Of a stretch of DNA of 33,035 nt, positions 16,597-25,282 are shown in pieces (positions within the stretch are counted from its first letter, which is position 1; each line of letters opens with the position of its first letter). Position numbers and translations under genes: made by a program. The notes below the pieces were generated by a model. That model ran no database searches, was not told the origin of the DNA, and saw only the letters and a program-made list of their open reading frames with translations. Origin of the DNA: Nitrospirota bacterium (GTDB lineage Bacteria; Nitrospirota; Nitrospiria; Nitrospirales; Nitrospiraceae); the NCBI GenBank assembly GCA_020027965.1, contig JAHRHE010000025.1, positions 1-33,035 of the forward strand, given 5' to 3'.

Positions 16597-16824
16597 GTCC
16601 GTCGGGGCGGTGAGAGAAGCGACATCGCGGGTGAGCCATGCTGATGTGTGAACCGGAAGAATGAGCGAGGCCCGACCAAGGTCGGCTGCTGAAGATCAGC
16701 CGAACTTGGATCGGAGAACGCCCCAAATTCTGATTTGGGGGATGGGGGGCGCCGCAGCCATTCCTCCGGTAGCTACAGCAGCTAGGCGAGCACGCGCAGG
16801 AGCCGAACCGCCGCCCCGACGGAC
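16597..16824 (+). ncRNA. Structured RNA element, copy 1 (HEARO/omega-RNA-like?)
   Basis: The 228-nt element is closed by a perfect 14-bp stem (16597-16610 with 16811-16824). Inside are a 13-nt-arm hairpin with 12 of 13 pairs (16676-16709) and an 8-bp hairpin (CCCCAAAT/ATTTGGGG, 16721-16740). Blocks shared with copy 2 are TGCTGATGTG (16639-16648), GCGAGGCCCGA (16665-16675), GGATCGGAGAAC (16708-16719), and GGTAGCTACAGCAGCTAGGC (16768-16787). Stem sequences differ from copy 2 but still pair. The strand is inferred from a U-G wobble in copy 2. It lies in the 348-base gap between the exported protein and the isomerase, ending 2 nt from the isomerase stop. The family is unproven. Confidence 0.7.
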
Positions 16825-16825
16825 G

Positions 16826-17458
16826 TCATTCCACTATCGTTACCGTCATCTCAATCCGCTCCGCCGGGTTGTCTTTCCCGTCACGCGGCTGATTGACGAT
16901 CTTATCCGCCACCCCGATTCCCTTCACCACCTCCCCAAAGACCGTGTACTTGCCATTCAGGAAGGGAGAGTCTTCGACCACAATGAAGAATTGCGAGCCC
17001 GCGCTGTCAGGGTCCTGCGCCCGGGCCATCGACACGATCCCCCGCTTGTGCGGCCGGTCGTTGAATTCCGCCTTGATGGTGTACCCGGGGCCGCCCTGGC
17101 CATACGTCTCCTTCTTGGCCGGGTCCTTGGTGTTGGGATCTCCTCCCTGGATCATGAACCCGGGGATGACGCGGTGGAAGATCGTCCCGTTGTACACGCC
17201 GCCCTTGGCCAGCTTGATAAAATTCTCGACGTGTTTGGGAGCCAGATCGGGAAAAAACTTGATCTCCAGCTCGCCGAACTTCGTCTTGATGACGGCCATG
17301 GGCTCCTTCATCTTCTTCTCTGCCGATTGCCCGGGCGCGGCTGTCGGCGCTGGCTTCTCCGCACCGAGCGCCGGGCTCCCCCAGATCCCTAACATGACCA
17401 CCCCGACTGCCATCGCCGCCAGCGCCGCGACCATTCTTCCACGCCCTTTCCTCAGCAT
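16826..17458 (-). CDS. Exported cyclophilin-type peptidyl-prolyl isomerase
   Basis: The 210-residue protein starts at the ATG at 17458, behind an AGGAGGCG ribosome site. A signal peptide is clear (RMVAALAAMAVGVVMLGIWGSPALGA|E), followed by a Pro/Ala-rich linker. The cyclophilin core then shows NFIKLAKGGVYNGTIFHRVIPGFMIQGGDP, the active-site FHRV, and SAGSQFFIVVEDSPFLNGKYTVFGEVV. It should catalyse proline isomerisation of secreted proteins in the periplasm. Its stop is 2 nt from the structured RNA on the other strand. A longer in-frame start at 17563 lacks support. Confidence 0.9.
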   Translation of the reverse strand: MLRKGRGRMVAALAAMAVGVVMLGIWGSPALGAEKPAPTAAPGQSAEKKMKEPMAVIKTKFGELEIKFFPDLAPKHVENFIKLAKGGVYNGTIFHRVIPGFMIQGGDPNTKDPAKKETYGQGGPGYTIKAEFNDRPHKRGIVSMARAQDPDSAGSQFFIVVEDSPFLNGKYTVFGEVVKGIGVADKIVNQPRDGKDNPAERIEMTVTIVE

Positions 17459-17622
17459 TGCCCCGCCTCCTGTCTGTGAGAGAGTAGCAGTTGGGTGTTC
17501 ATACCTTCTTGGCGAACCGACGACCAGGGACAACTTTGTCTCTCGTCGACTCGTTTTGTCCATTACCAGGAGGACGTCACTGTGGCGAGATGTTCAGCGT
17601 CAGCCTGGTGATCCTCACGAAC

Positions 17623-18336
17623 TCACGAATGGGAGGCCTGTTCGAGCGCTTGCTTGGCGGCCATCTGCTCGGCCTCTTTCTTGCTCCGCCCGACCCCGAC
17701 GCCCAGCACCTCGCCTCGGACCATCAACTTGACCTCGAAGAGTTTCTGGTGGTCCGGGCCGGTTTCCCTCACGGTGGCATACTGGGGCAGGGTCTCGAAC
17801 CGTTTCTGGCACCATTCCTGGAGCTGCGTTTTGTAGTCCTGGATCGCCGCCGGCCCCTCCAGCTCGCGGAGGTCCTCGAGCTCCTGCATCAGCGTCCTGA
17901 GCGTGAACAAGCGAGCCGCCTCCAGTCCGCCATCGAGATAGACGGCGGCGATGAGCGCCTCCACGGCATTGGCGAGCAGTGAACTCTTCTCGCGCCCCTG
18001 CGTCAGTTCTTCCCCTCGCCCCAACCGGAGCCGACTACCGAGGTTCAGCCGGCGGGCGGCCCTCGCCAACGAGATCTCGCTCACGAGCCGCGCCTTCAGT
18101 TTGGAGAGCTCCCCCTCGGTGGAGTCCGGGAAGGAGGCAGCCAGGTAGTCGCTGACGATGAGCGCCAGCACCGCATCGCCCAGGAACTCGAGCCGCTCGT
18201 TGTGCCGATAGCCTCTCTCTCTGGATTCGTTGACGTGGGACTTGTGGGTGAGCGCTTCTTCGAGCAGTCGCGGTTGCCGAAACACATACCCGAGGGTGTC
18301 GAGAGTCTCGTTGGTATCGCGAGAAGAATGCGCCAT
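17623..18336 (-). CDS. rnc: Ribonuclease III
   Basis: RNase III cleaves double-stranded RNA in rRNA maturation and mRNA decay. The 237-residue protein has the signature NERLEFLGDAVL (46-57), with Glu50 and Asp54 of the metal site, and a second acidic pair in NAVEALIAAVYLDGG. A C-terminal dsRBD follows (DYKTQLQEWCQKRF...KLMVRGEVLGVGVGRSKKEAEQMAAKQAL). It lies 23 nt after fabF in the same direction, the usual acpP-fabF-rnc order. Confidence 0.97.
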   Translation of the reverse strand: MAHSSRDTNETLDTLGYVFRQPRLLEEALTHKSHVNESRERGYRHNERLEFLGDAVLALIVSDYLAASFPDSTEGELSKLKARLVSEISLARAARRLNLGSRLRLGRGEELTQGREKSSLLANAVEALIAAVYLDGGLEAARLFTLRTLMQELEDLRELEGPAAIQDYKTQLQEWCQKRFETLPQYATVRETGPDHQKLFEVKLMVRGEVLGVGVGRSKKEAEQMAAKQALEQASHS

Positions 18337-18359
18337 GCTGTGCTGGGAGTCGCCGGAGC

Positions 18360-19616
18360 TCAGAGCTCAGGCCGCTTGAACAGGAGGCAGGCGTTGACGC
18401 CTCCGAATCCGAACGAATTGGAGAGCGCCACGTTCACCACCGCTTCCCGAGCCTGCCCCGGCACGTAGTCAAGATCGCACTCGGGGTCAGGGTGCTCCAG
18501 GTTGATCGTGGGCGGAATGACGCCACGGTAGATCGCCAGGACGCTCACGATCGCCTCCACGCCGCCCGCGGCGCCCAGCAAGTGCCCCGTCATCGACTTG
18601 GTCGAACTCACCGGGATGCGAGAGGCGCGCTCCCCGAACACCGCCTTGATCGCCTGGGTCTCAATCTTGTCCGCGAAGGTGGAGGTAGCATGGGCGTTGA
18701 TGTACCCGATCTCGTCTTTGGACACGCCGCTGTCCTTGATCGCGAGCTCGAGGCAACGCACCGCGCCCTCCCCATCCTCCGAGGGGGCGGTGATGTGGTA
18801 CGCGTCGCTGTTCATGGCGTAGCCGACGACCTCGGCGTAGATCCGCGCACCACGCCGGCGCGCCGTCTCGAGTTCCTCCAACACCAGCACACCGGCGCCT
18901 TCTCCGAGTACGAACCCGTCCCGGTCTCGATCGAAGGGCCGGCTTGCCCTGGGCGGATCATCGTTCCGGCGCGACAGGGCCCTGGCAGCCGCAAACCCGG
19001 CCACGGCCAGTGGGGTGATCGTCGCTTCCGTGCCCCCCGCGAGCATGACGTCCGCCTCGCCCCGCTGGATGAGCCGGAAGGCATCCCCGATGCAGTGGTT
19101 CCCGGTCGCGCACGCCGTCACCGCACAGGAGTTGGGACCCCGGGCTCCCAGTCGGATTGCCACCTGCCCCGAAGCCAGATTGATGATGACCATGGGAATG
19201 AAGAAGGGGGACACCCGGTCGGCGCCCTTCTCCAGAAGAATCTTGTGATAATGTTCGATGGCAGGCAGCCCGCCGATCCCCGCGCCGATGTACACGCCGA
19301 TCCGGTCTCGGTTGTCGTCGGTCACCTTCAGACCTGCATCATCCACCGCCATTTGACTGGCGCCCACAGCGAAATGGATGAACGTGTCCATCTTCTTGAT
19401 TTCTTTTTTTTCGATGAAAGCGGCGGGGTCGAAATCCTTCACTTCACCTGCGATTCGACAGGGATAGTCGGTGGGGTCGAACCTGGTGATCCGGCTGACG
19501 CCGGATTCTCCGGCGCAGAGCGCCTTCCAGGTCTTCTCAACGCCGGTTCCGAGCGGCGTGACCAGCCCTAGACCGCTCACGACCACTCGTCGTCTGACAC
19601 GCTCGTGCATCGTCAC
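18360..19616 (-). CDS. fabF: Beta-ketoacyl-ACP synthase II
   Basis: FabF extends acyl-ACP with malonyl-ACP. The 418-residue protein has the active-site Cys169 in [13 protein letters not shown] and the two histidines in [13 protein letters not shown] and [15 protein letters not shown]. The C-terminal [14 protein letters not shown] is typical. The third residue is a second Met, and either ATG could start it. It lies between acpP (upstream) and rnc in the fatty-acid cluster. Confidence 0.97.
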   Translation of the reverse strand: MTMHERVRRRVVVSGLGLVTPLGTGVEKTWKALCAGESGVSRITRFDPTDYPCRIAGEVKDFDPAAFIEKKEIKKMDTFIHFAVGASQMAVDDAGLKVTDDNRDRIGVYIGAGIGGLPAIEHYHKILLEKGADRVSPFFIPMVIINLASGQVAIRLGARGPNSCAVTACATGNHCIGDAFRLIQRGEADVMLAGGTEATITPLAVAGFAAARALSRRNDDPPRASRPFDRDRDGFVLGEGAGVLVLEELETARRRGARIYAEVVGYAMNSDAYHITAPSEDGEGAVRCLELAIKDSGVSKDEIGYINAHATSTFADKIETQAIKAVFGERASRIPVSSTKSMTGHLLGAAGGVEAIVSVLAIYRGVIPPTINLEHPDPECDLDYVPGQAREAVVNVALSNSFGFGGVNACLLFKRPEL

Positions 19617-19630
19617 GCTGAACGGCCTCG

Positions 19631-19861
19631 TCAGATCTTCTCCTTAATATAGTCCATGGCGCGCCCGACCGTGAGGATCTTTTCCGCATCCTCGTCGGGA
19701 ATCTCGATGTCGAACTCCTCCTCGAACGCCATCACGAGTTCGACGGTGTCCAAAGAGTCCGCGCCCAGGTCATCGACGAACGAGGCCTCGGGGACCACCT
19801 CATCCTCGTCGACACCGAGCTGCTCGGCGATGATTTTCTTGATGCGATCCTCTACCGCCAT
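19631..19861 (-). CDS. acpP: Acyl carrier protein
   Basis: The 76-residue acidic protein carries the acyl chain on a phosphopantetheine attached to Ser36 in the [14 protein letters not shown] motif. The start at 19861 ([11 protein letters not shown]) is chosen because GGAGGAGGTGG precedes it and the length then matches ACPs; an in-frame upstream start would add 14 atypical residues. It sits between fabG and fabF. Confidence 0.97.
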   Translation of the reverse strand: MAVEDRIKKIIAEQLGVDEDEVVPEASFVDDLGADSLDTVELVMAFEEEFDIEIPDEDAEKILTVGRAMDYIKEKI

Positions 19862-20002
19862 TGGTTTGCCCACCTCCTCCCCCATGGTACCCCTCCCTTT
19901 CAACCATCATCGCAAGAGGTGACACTCGCGAGGCGGTGCCTCCGATCGACCTTCCGGTCCGGCCTCACGGCCACGCGCCCCCCGCCTCGTACCGTCCTGT
20001 CG

Positions 20003-20746
20003 CTACACCATCAGCATCCCACCGTTCACATGCAGGACGTGCCCTGTGATGTAGCTGGCCGCGTCGGACACCAGGAAGCGGACCGCCTCCGCGATATCCG
20101 ATGGCTGACCCAGCCGGCCCAGCGGAATCTGCTTCTGCAGGGTCTCCTTGACCTCAGCCGACAACCCCTGAGTCATCGCCGTGTCGATGAACCCGGGCGC
20201 GACCGCATTGACGGTGATCATGCGACTGGCATATTCACGCGCCATGGTCTTGGTGAGCCCGATCACCGCCGCCTTCGAGGCCGAGTAATTGGCCTGCCCC
20301 GCGTTGCCCATGACCCCGACAATCGAGGCAATGTTCACGATACGACCGTAGCGTTGCTTGGTCATCACCTGGAGGACCGCCTTCGCGCAATGGAACGTCC
20401 CGTTCAGGTTCACCTGGAGGACCATGCTCCAGTCCTCCTCTTTCATCCGGACCAGGAGCCCGTCCCGTGTGATCCCGGCGTTGTTGACCAGGATGTCGAT
20501 CCGGCCCCACTCTTTCATCACCTGGTCGGCCATGGCGCGAGCGTCGTCCCATTCTGCCACGTTCACCTTGACGTTCAGTGCCCGCCGGCCAATCTTGGTG
20601 ATCACCTCCACGGTGTCCTGGGAACGGCCCGGGTCCAGATCGGCCACTGCCACATCCGCGCCGTCGCGTGCCAGGGTCTCCGCGATCGCCCGGCCGATTC
20701 CTTGAGCCGACCCGGTCACAATGGCGACTTTACCTTCAAGCGTCAT
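20003..20746 (-). CDS. fabG: 3-oxoacyl-ACP reductase
   Basis: FabG is the NADPH-dependent ketoreductase of fatty-acid elongation. The 247-residue SDR protein has the cofactor motif TGSAQGIGRAIAE at residues 11-23, NNAG in LVNNAGITRDGLL, and the classical Y-x3-K catalytic pair in NYSASKAAV. The C terminus, HVLHVNGGMLMV, is typical of FabG. It contrasts with the Y-x6-K reductase at 21971-22783 in the same cluster. Confidence 0.97.
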   Translation of the reverse strand: MTLEGKVAIVTGSAQGIGRAIAETLARDGADVAVADLDPGRSQDTVEVITKIGRRALNVKVNVAEWDDARAMADQVMKEWGRIDILVNNAGITRDGLLVRMKEEDWSMVLQVNLNGTFHCAKAVLQVMTKQRYGRIVNIASIVGVMGNAGQANYSASKAAVIGLTKTMAREYASRMITVNAVAPGFIDTAMTQGLSAEVKETLQKQIPLGRLGQPSDIAEAVRFLVSDAASYITGHVLHVNGGMLMV

Positions 20747-20761
20747 TCACTCACTCCGTTT

Positions 20762-20838
20762 GTGAAGCGTCATTCGTTCTTCGTCTCTCGTCGCTCGTAT
20801 CTCGCATCTCGTAAAGAATCTGACGAGATACGCTTCAC
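20762..20838. repeat. Intergenic palindromic element between fabG and fabD
   Basis: GTGAAGCGT (20762-20770) and ACGCTTCAC (20830-20838) form perfect 9-nt arms. The interior consists of CTCGT/ACGAG words that can form a second stem. It fills the gap inside an otherwise compact gene run, so it would be transcribed as a hairpin. Confidence 0.6.
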
Positions 20839-20855
20839 GAACGACGAGATACAAA

Positions 20856-21851
20856 TTATGCGCCGCGCGTCACGCTTAACGTCTTTAAGGTTGCTTCGAG
20901 CGACTTCGGGTCATGCACATTCAGGGTCTCCGCCTCGGGCACGATCCGTTTCACAAGCCCGGTCAGCACGCTTCCCGGTCCCACCTCGACGAAGGTCCTC
21001 ACGCCCAGCCCTCGCATGACCCGGACTGACTCTTCCCACCGAACCGGCGACGGAAGCTGACGGATCAGCGAGGCCGTGACCTCCACGGCATGGCGCAGGG
21101 GCTTGGCATCGGCGTTGTTGACCAGCGGGACCGTTAGATCCGACCAGTTCGTTGCGGCGACGTCAACGGCCAACCGATCTGCGGCGGCTTGCATCAGCGG
21201 CGTATGCACGGGCACACTCACCGGGAGCGGGATCGCCTTTCTGCAGCCTTTGGCCTTGGCCAGCTCGATGGCCTTTTCCACCGCCGGTTTTTCACCGGCG
21301 ATCACGACCTGCCCCGGACAGTTCCAGTTCGCCGGCGCCACGACGCCGACGCGAGACGCCTCACGGCAGACCTCTTGCACCGCCTCGCTGCTGAGACCGA
21401 GCATCGCCGCGACCAGGCCGCTCTCGGCAGGCACCGCCTCGGCCATATACCGCCCCCGCTTCTGCACCAGAGAAACGGCAGCGCCGAACGTCAATCCTCC
21501 TGCAGCGACCAGAGCCGTGTATTCACCGAGACTGTGGCCCGCGACAGCCACGGGCCGAAGACCAGCGGGGTGAACAGCCAACTCCAGCACGCGCAGAGCA
21601 GCAACGCTGGCGGTCAGCAAGGCGGGCTGAGTATGTTCCGTCAGGTTCAGGCGCTCCGGCGGACCCTTGAAGCACAGCGCAGCGACATCATACCCAAGGA
21701 TCTGCCCCGCGTCTTCGTAGGCCTTCCGGGCAACCGGGTGGGCGTCGTACAACTCACGCCCCATCCCGACCGATTGAGACCCCTGGCCGGGAAACACCAA
21801 CCCGATGCCGGACCCCACAGCGGAGTATGATATGGGCGAATCATTTTCCAT
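20856..21851 (-). CDS. fabD: Malonyl-CoA:ACP transacylase
   Basis: FabD loads malonyl groups from CoA onto ACP. The protein has VFPGQGSQSVGMG near the N terminus, the catalytic serine in GHSLGEYTALVA (Ser107 from this start), and the conserved VPVHTPLM segment. From the ATG at 21851 it has 331 residues. A TTG at 21893 behind a GAGGGAG box would add 14 residues, and the ATG itself lacks a clear ribosome site, so the start is uncertain. It lies in the fab cluster between fabG and the enoyl-reductase candidate. Confidence 0.93.
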   Translation of the reverse strand: MENDSPISYSAVGSGIGLVFPGQGSQSVGMGRELYDAHPVARKAYEDAGQILGYDVAALCFKGPPERLNLTEHTQPALLTASVAALRVLELAVHPAGLRPVAVAGHSLGEYTALVAAGGLTFGAAVSLVQKRGRYMAEAVPAESGLVAAMLGLSSEAVQEVCREASRVGVVAPANWNCPGQVVIAGEKPAVEKAIELAKAKGCRKAIPLPVSVPVHTPLMQAAADRLAVDVAATNWSDLTVPLVNNADAKPLRHAVEVTASLIRQLPSPVRWEESVRVMRGLGVRTFVEVGPGSVLTGLVKRIVPEAETLNVHDPKSLEATLKTLSVTRGA

Positions 21852-21970
21852 TGTCAACAGTTTTTGGGACCAGGCACGAAGCGCGAGGCTCAAGGCTCCC
21901 TCGGAACCTCATCGCATCGTCCTATTCAGATACCCCTCGTACCCCTGGCCCCGCGCTCATCGTCTCTCCT

Positions 21971-22783
21971 TCAATCCACAACAAATTCTCCGCCGTCCAC
22001 GCAGAGGACATTCCCGGTCACCCACTGGGCCTTCGGGTGGCTGAAGAGCCCGATCGCCGCCGCCACATCCCGCGGGGTGGTCAGGCGACCAGCCGGGTTC
22101 TTCCGTTGGGCCAGCGTCATCATCTCCTCGGCCCCGGGAATCTTTCGCAGGGCCGGCGTATCGGTCACTCCCGCCATGATGGCATTCGCCGTAATCCCGA
22201 GTGGCGCCAGTTCGAGCGTCAACTGGCGGATGTGTGACTCCAGCGCAGCCTTTGCCGCCGAGACCGCACCATAGGTGGGCCAGACCCTCGCACCCCCCGC
22301 GCTGGTCATGGCGAAAACGCGTCCACCGCGCCCCATCAACTGGCGGGTCACAAGGTCCTGCACCCAGTACACCAGGCTGTTGGCCATCACGTCCACAGTC
22401 ATGTCGAGGTGGGCTTTGGCGATGCCGTCCGCAGGGGACTTGGTGATGAAAGGTTTCAGGGTTCCGAACGCCAGGGAATGAAGGAGCACGCGAACCATGC
22501 TGGGGCGCCCAGCCGATGCCAGCCGGGTCTGCATCTCGTTCAGGATCTCTTGCCGCTTCTCGGCATCGGCCGCATTCGCATTGAAGAAGACCGCTTCTCG
22601 ACCGGCGGCGCGAATCTGCCCCGTGATCCGCTCCACATTCGGCAGGGTCCCCTTTCGGTCCAGATGGACCCCGAAAATATGCATGCCGAGTGAGGCCAGC
22701 TCGAGCGCCGTCGCCTCGCCGAACCCGCTTGACGCCCCCAAGATCAGCGCCCAGTCTCCCTCTAATGGCCGATGTTCCGTCAC
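21971..22783 (-). CDS. Probable enoyl-ACP reductase of the SDR family (FabI/FabL hybrid features)
   Basis: This 270-residue short-chain reductase sits where an enoyl-ACP reductase is expected between fabD and fabH. The cofactor loop is G16-ASS-G20-F-G22, closer to FabL than to FabI. Instead of the classical NNAG it has HSLAFG (102-107), as in the FabI 'HSIAFA' motif. The catalytic pair is Y171-x6-K178 (YGAVSAAK), the spacing typical of enoyl reductases and not of ketoreductases (Y-x3-K). The C terminus reads GNVLCVDGGEFVVD. No other enoyl reductase is seen in the window. The enzymatic role is inferred. Confidence 0.75.
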   Translation of the reverse strand: MTEHRPLEGDWALILGASSGFGEATALELASLGMHIFGVHLDRKGTLPNVERITGQIRAAGREAVFFNANAADAEKRQEILNEMQTRLASAGRPSMVRVLLHSLAFGTLKPFITKSPADGIAKAHLDMTVDVMANSLVYWVQDLVTRQLMGRGGRVFAMTSAGGARVWPTYGAVSAAKAALESHIRQLTLELAPLGITANAIMAGVTDTPALRKIPGAEEMMTLAQRKNPAGRLTTPRDVAAAIGLFSHPKAQWVTGNVLCVDGGEFVVD

Positions 22784-22814
22784 CTTGGTTCCTCCTCTGT
22801 TCCGCAGCTCTACG

Positions 22815-22910
22815 TGACGGGTGACGCGCCTGCGCGCTGAAGCGCTGCGGCGCGCAAGCGCGTGACAAGTTATCTCATCACAGTTGGTCTCCCAACTCGC
22901 GTCACCCGTG
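22815..22910. repeat. Intergenic palindrome between fabH and the reductase gene
   Basis: ACGGGTGACGCG (22818-22829) is matched by CGCGTCACCCGT (22899-22910), a perfect 12-bp arm pair. An inner GCGCGC/GCGCGC stem lies in the loop. GTGACGGGTGACG words recur in related form at 29471-29537. Confidence 0.7.
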
Positions 22911-22932
22911 ACCCGTCACGCGTCACGGTGCT

Positions 22933-23907
22933 CTACCATCGAATCAGAGCCGACGCCCAGGTCAAGCCACCTCCGAATGCCTCAATCATGACCAGGTCCC
23001 CGTCCCGGACGCGGCCAGCCCGTACCGCCTCATCCAGCGCCAGCGGGATCGAGGCCGCGGAGGTGTTGCCATAGCGGTCCATATTGAGCACGACCTTTTC
23101 CATTGGCAGTCCCAGCCGGCTCGCCACCGCTTTGATGATCCGCACGTTGGCTTGATGGGGCACGTACAGATCGAGATCCTCCACCGAGAGCGAGTGAGCC
23201 GTGAGCGCTTCTCGCGCCGCCTCTTCGAGGGTTTTCACCGCCACCTTAAAGGTTTCATTGCCTTTCATCTTGAGATATTGGAGCCCCTCGGCCAACATCT
23301 TCTCGGAAGTCGGAAAGCGTGACCCTCCCCCTTGCACACAGATCAGATCCCAGAGGTTCCCATCCGAATGCAGATGGGACGAGAGAATCCCTCGATCCTC
23401 GTCCGTTGCGCTGAGGACCACCGCTCCCGCGCCATCCCCGAACAAGACACACGTGCTTCGGTCTGTCCAGTCCGTCATCGAGGACATCACTTCAGCCCCC
23501 ACGACCAGGACGTGCCGTAGACCGGTCTTGACATAGGCGTCGCCCACCGAGAGCGCATACACGAAGCCGCAGCAGGCGGCCGAGATGTCACACGCGGCCA
23601 CGTGCCCGGCGCCGAGCCGATCCTGGAGGAGACACGCGGTGGAGGGCAACGGGACATCCCCGGTACAGGTCGCGACAAGAATGAGGTCAAGGTCGGTCGC
23701 TCGCAGGTCCGCTGCCTCGAGCGCCCGTTCGGCAGCCTTGGCGCCCAGGTCGGAGCACGCTTCGCCGGGCGCCGCGATGCGTCGTTCGCGGATTCCGGTC
23801 CGCTCCACAATCCACTCGTCAGAGGTCGCGACCATGCGCTCAAGATCGGCATTGGTCAACACGCGCTCCGGCACATAGGATCCTGTCCCCGCAATTCGGG
23901 CTCTCAT
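22933..23907 (-). CDS. fabH: Beta-ketoacyl-ACP synthase III
   Basis: FabH starts chain synthesis by condensing an acyl-CoA with malonyl-ACP. The 324-residue protein has the catalytic Cys112 in CDISAACCGF (followed by a second Cys where Ser is usual), the His in YVPHQANVRI, and the Asn in DRYGNTSAASIPLAL. Its start overlaps the plsX stop by 4 nt (ATGA), so the two are coupled. Confidence 0.97.
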   Translation of the reverse strand: MRARIAGTGSYVPERVLTNADLERMVATSDEWIVERTGIRERRIAAPGEACSDLGAKAAERALEAADLRATDLDLILVATCTGDVPLPSTACLLQDRLGAGHVAACDISAACCGFVYALSVGDAYVKTGLRHVLVVGAEVMSSMTDWTDRSTCVLFGDGAGAVVLSATDEDRGILSSHLHSDGNLWDLICVQGGGSRFPTSEKMLAEGLQYLKMKGNETFKVAVKTLEEAAREALTAHSLSVEDLDLYVPHQANVRIIKAVASRLGLPMEKVVLNMDRYGNTSAASIPLALDEAVRAGRVRDGDLVMIEAFGGGLTWASALIRW

Positions 23908-24935
23908 TCGACGGCCTCTGCCTGGTTGCCTTGCCGCTGTTGCGCCAGACTCTCCTCGATATCGCGCTGAATGAGCTCGTTCAGGTTGCTCTCCGCCAGG
24001 CTCTTAGCCCGCAGCATGGCGTTCTTGATCGCTTTGGCGGAGGAGCGGCCGTGGCAGATCATGCTGATCCCGTTCACCCCCAGAAGGGGTGCACCGCCGA
24101 ATTCCGCATAGTCCATTCTCCGCCGGAGTCGCAACAGCGGGGCTGCCAGGAAGGGGTAGGCCAGCCGGCCGAGACGGGAACCGGCAATTTCCTTCATCAA
24201 CATTTTCTTGATCGTCTCTGCCACGCCTTCGGAGATCTTCAGCGCGACGTTTCCGATAAACCCGTCACACACGATGATATCGGCGATGCCGCTGTACACA
24301 TCCCGTCCCTCGACGTTGCCGATGAAATTGATCGGGCTGGCCTTCAGCAGCCGGAAGGCCTCCTTGGTGACCTCATTGCCCTTGCTATCTTCTTCGCCGA
24401 TGCTCAGCAGACCGACCCGCGGGTTCGGTTTCCCGAACGCCAGTTTGCCGTATTCGTTCCCCATCAACCCGAACTGGTGGAGATGCTGGGCTGTGCAATC
24501 CACGGTGGCGCCCACATCCAACAAGACGGCGGTCCCCGTCAGTGTGGGCAGGGTGGCGGCAATGGCCGGCCGCTCCACTCCCTTCCTCAAGCCCAGCACA
24601 AAGAAGGCCGCGACCATGCTGGCTCCGGTGTTACCGGCGCTCACCACGGCGCCGGCCTCGCCGGACTTGACGAGTTCGGTCGCCACCCAGACGGATGAGT
24701 CTCGCTTCTTCCGGGCGACTTGCGCCGGAGACTCGTGCATGCCGACGGTCTGGGGGGCATGGTGGATCGTCAGACGCGGGTCGTCACACCCAAGGCGTCT
24801 GAGGTGATCCCGAACCTGGACTTCGTCCCCGACCAGGATCACCTGGAGATCGAGTTCCTTGACCGCCTGTAGGGCGCCTTCGATGTTCGGGGCCGGACCG
24901 TAATCCCCGCCCATCGCATCAATTGCGATTCTCAT
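23904..24935 (-). CDS. plsX: Phosphate acyltransferase
   Basis: PlsX makes acyl-phosphate from acyl-ACP for the PlsY route to phosphatidic acid. The 343-residue protein begins MRIAIDAMGGDYGP, the typical start, at the ATG at 24935; a GTG ten codons upstream is possible but unlikely. Other family stretches are SAGNTGASMVAA, LDVGATVDCTAQHL, LLSIGEEDSKGN, and CDGFIGNVALKISEG. It is flanked by rpmF and fabH, the standard order. Confidence 0.97.
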   Translation of the reverse strand: MRIAIDAMGGDYGPAPNIEGALQAVKELDLQVILVGDEVQVRDHLRRLGCDDPRLTIHHAPQTVGMHESPAQVARKKRDSSVWVATELVKSGEAGAVVSAGNTGASMVAAFFVLGLRKGVERPAIAATLPTLTGTAVLLDVGATVDCTAQHLHQFGLMGNEYGKLAFGKPNPRVGLLSIGEEDSKGNEVTKEAFRLLKASPINFIGNVEGRDVYSGIADIIVCDGFIGNVALKISEGVAETIKKMLMKEIAGSRLGRLAYPFLAAPLLRLRRRMDYAEFGGAPLLGVNGISMICHGRSSAKAIKNAMLRAKSLAESNLNELIQRDIEESLAQQRQGNQAEAVE

Positions 24936-24996
24936 CGTCTGCTCTGGAAACCCTGACGATACCACTGTGAGTTCATAGCTACCAGCGATCAGGTCT

Positions 24997-25009
24997 GAGC
25001 GACTCGCTC
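24997..25009. repeat. Small palindrome between rpmF and plsX
   Basis: GAGCGA-C-TCGCTC is a perfect 6-bp dyad with a 1-nt centre, set among GCTACCAGCG-type words like those in other gaps of the window. Confidence 0.4.
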
Positions 25010-25034
25010 TCCGCTTCCAGCTGTTAGCCAGGTA

Positions 25035-25217
25035 TCAGGCTTCTTCGACTGCGATCACCGCAATACCTTTGTAGGTGCCGCAATGGAGGCAGGTGTAATG
25101 CGGGAGCTTCGGCTCGTGACACTGCGGGCAGATCGAAATGCCCGGAGGGGTAAGTTTCTTGTGAGTCCGGCGCTTATCCCGTCGGGCCCTGGAGATCTTG
25201 TGTTTCGGATTTGGCAT
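25035..25217 (-). CDS. rpmF: 50S ribosomal protein L32
   Basis: This 60-residue basic protein begins MPNPKHKISRARRDKRRTHKKL, the usual L32 start, with a zinc ribbon formed by C-P-Q-C and C-L-H-C. The start is set at 25217; an in-frame upstream extension overlaps yceD and is not protein-like. It lies between yceD and plsX, the conserved arrangement. Confidence 0.97.
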   Translation of the reverse strand: MPNPKHKISRARRDKRRTHKKLTPPGISICPQCHEPKLPHYTCLHCGTYKGIAVIAVEEA

Positions 25218-25282
25218 CGTTCTTCCCCACTGAACGAGAACCGGTTTCAGCTTCGCGCCGAGGAAATGAGCTCGCTCGACCC

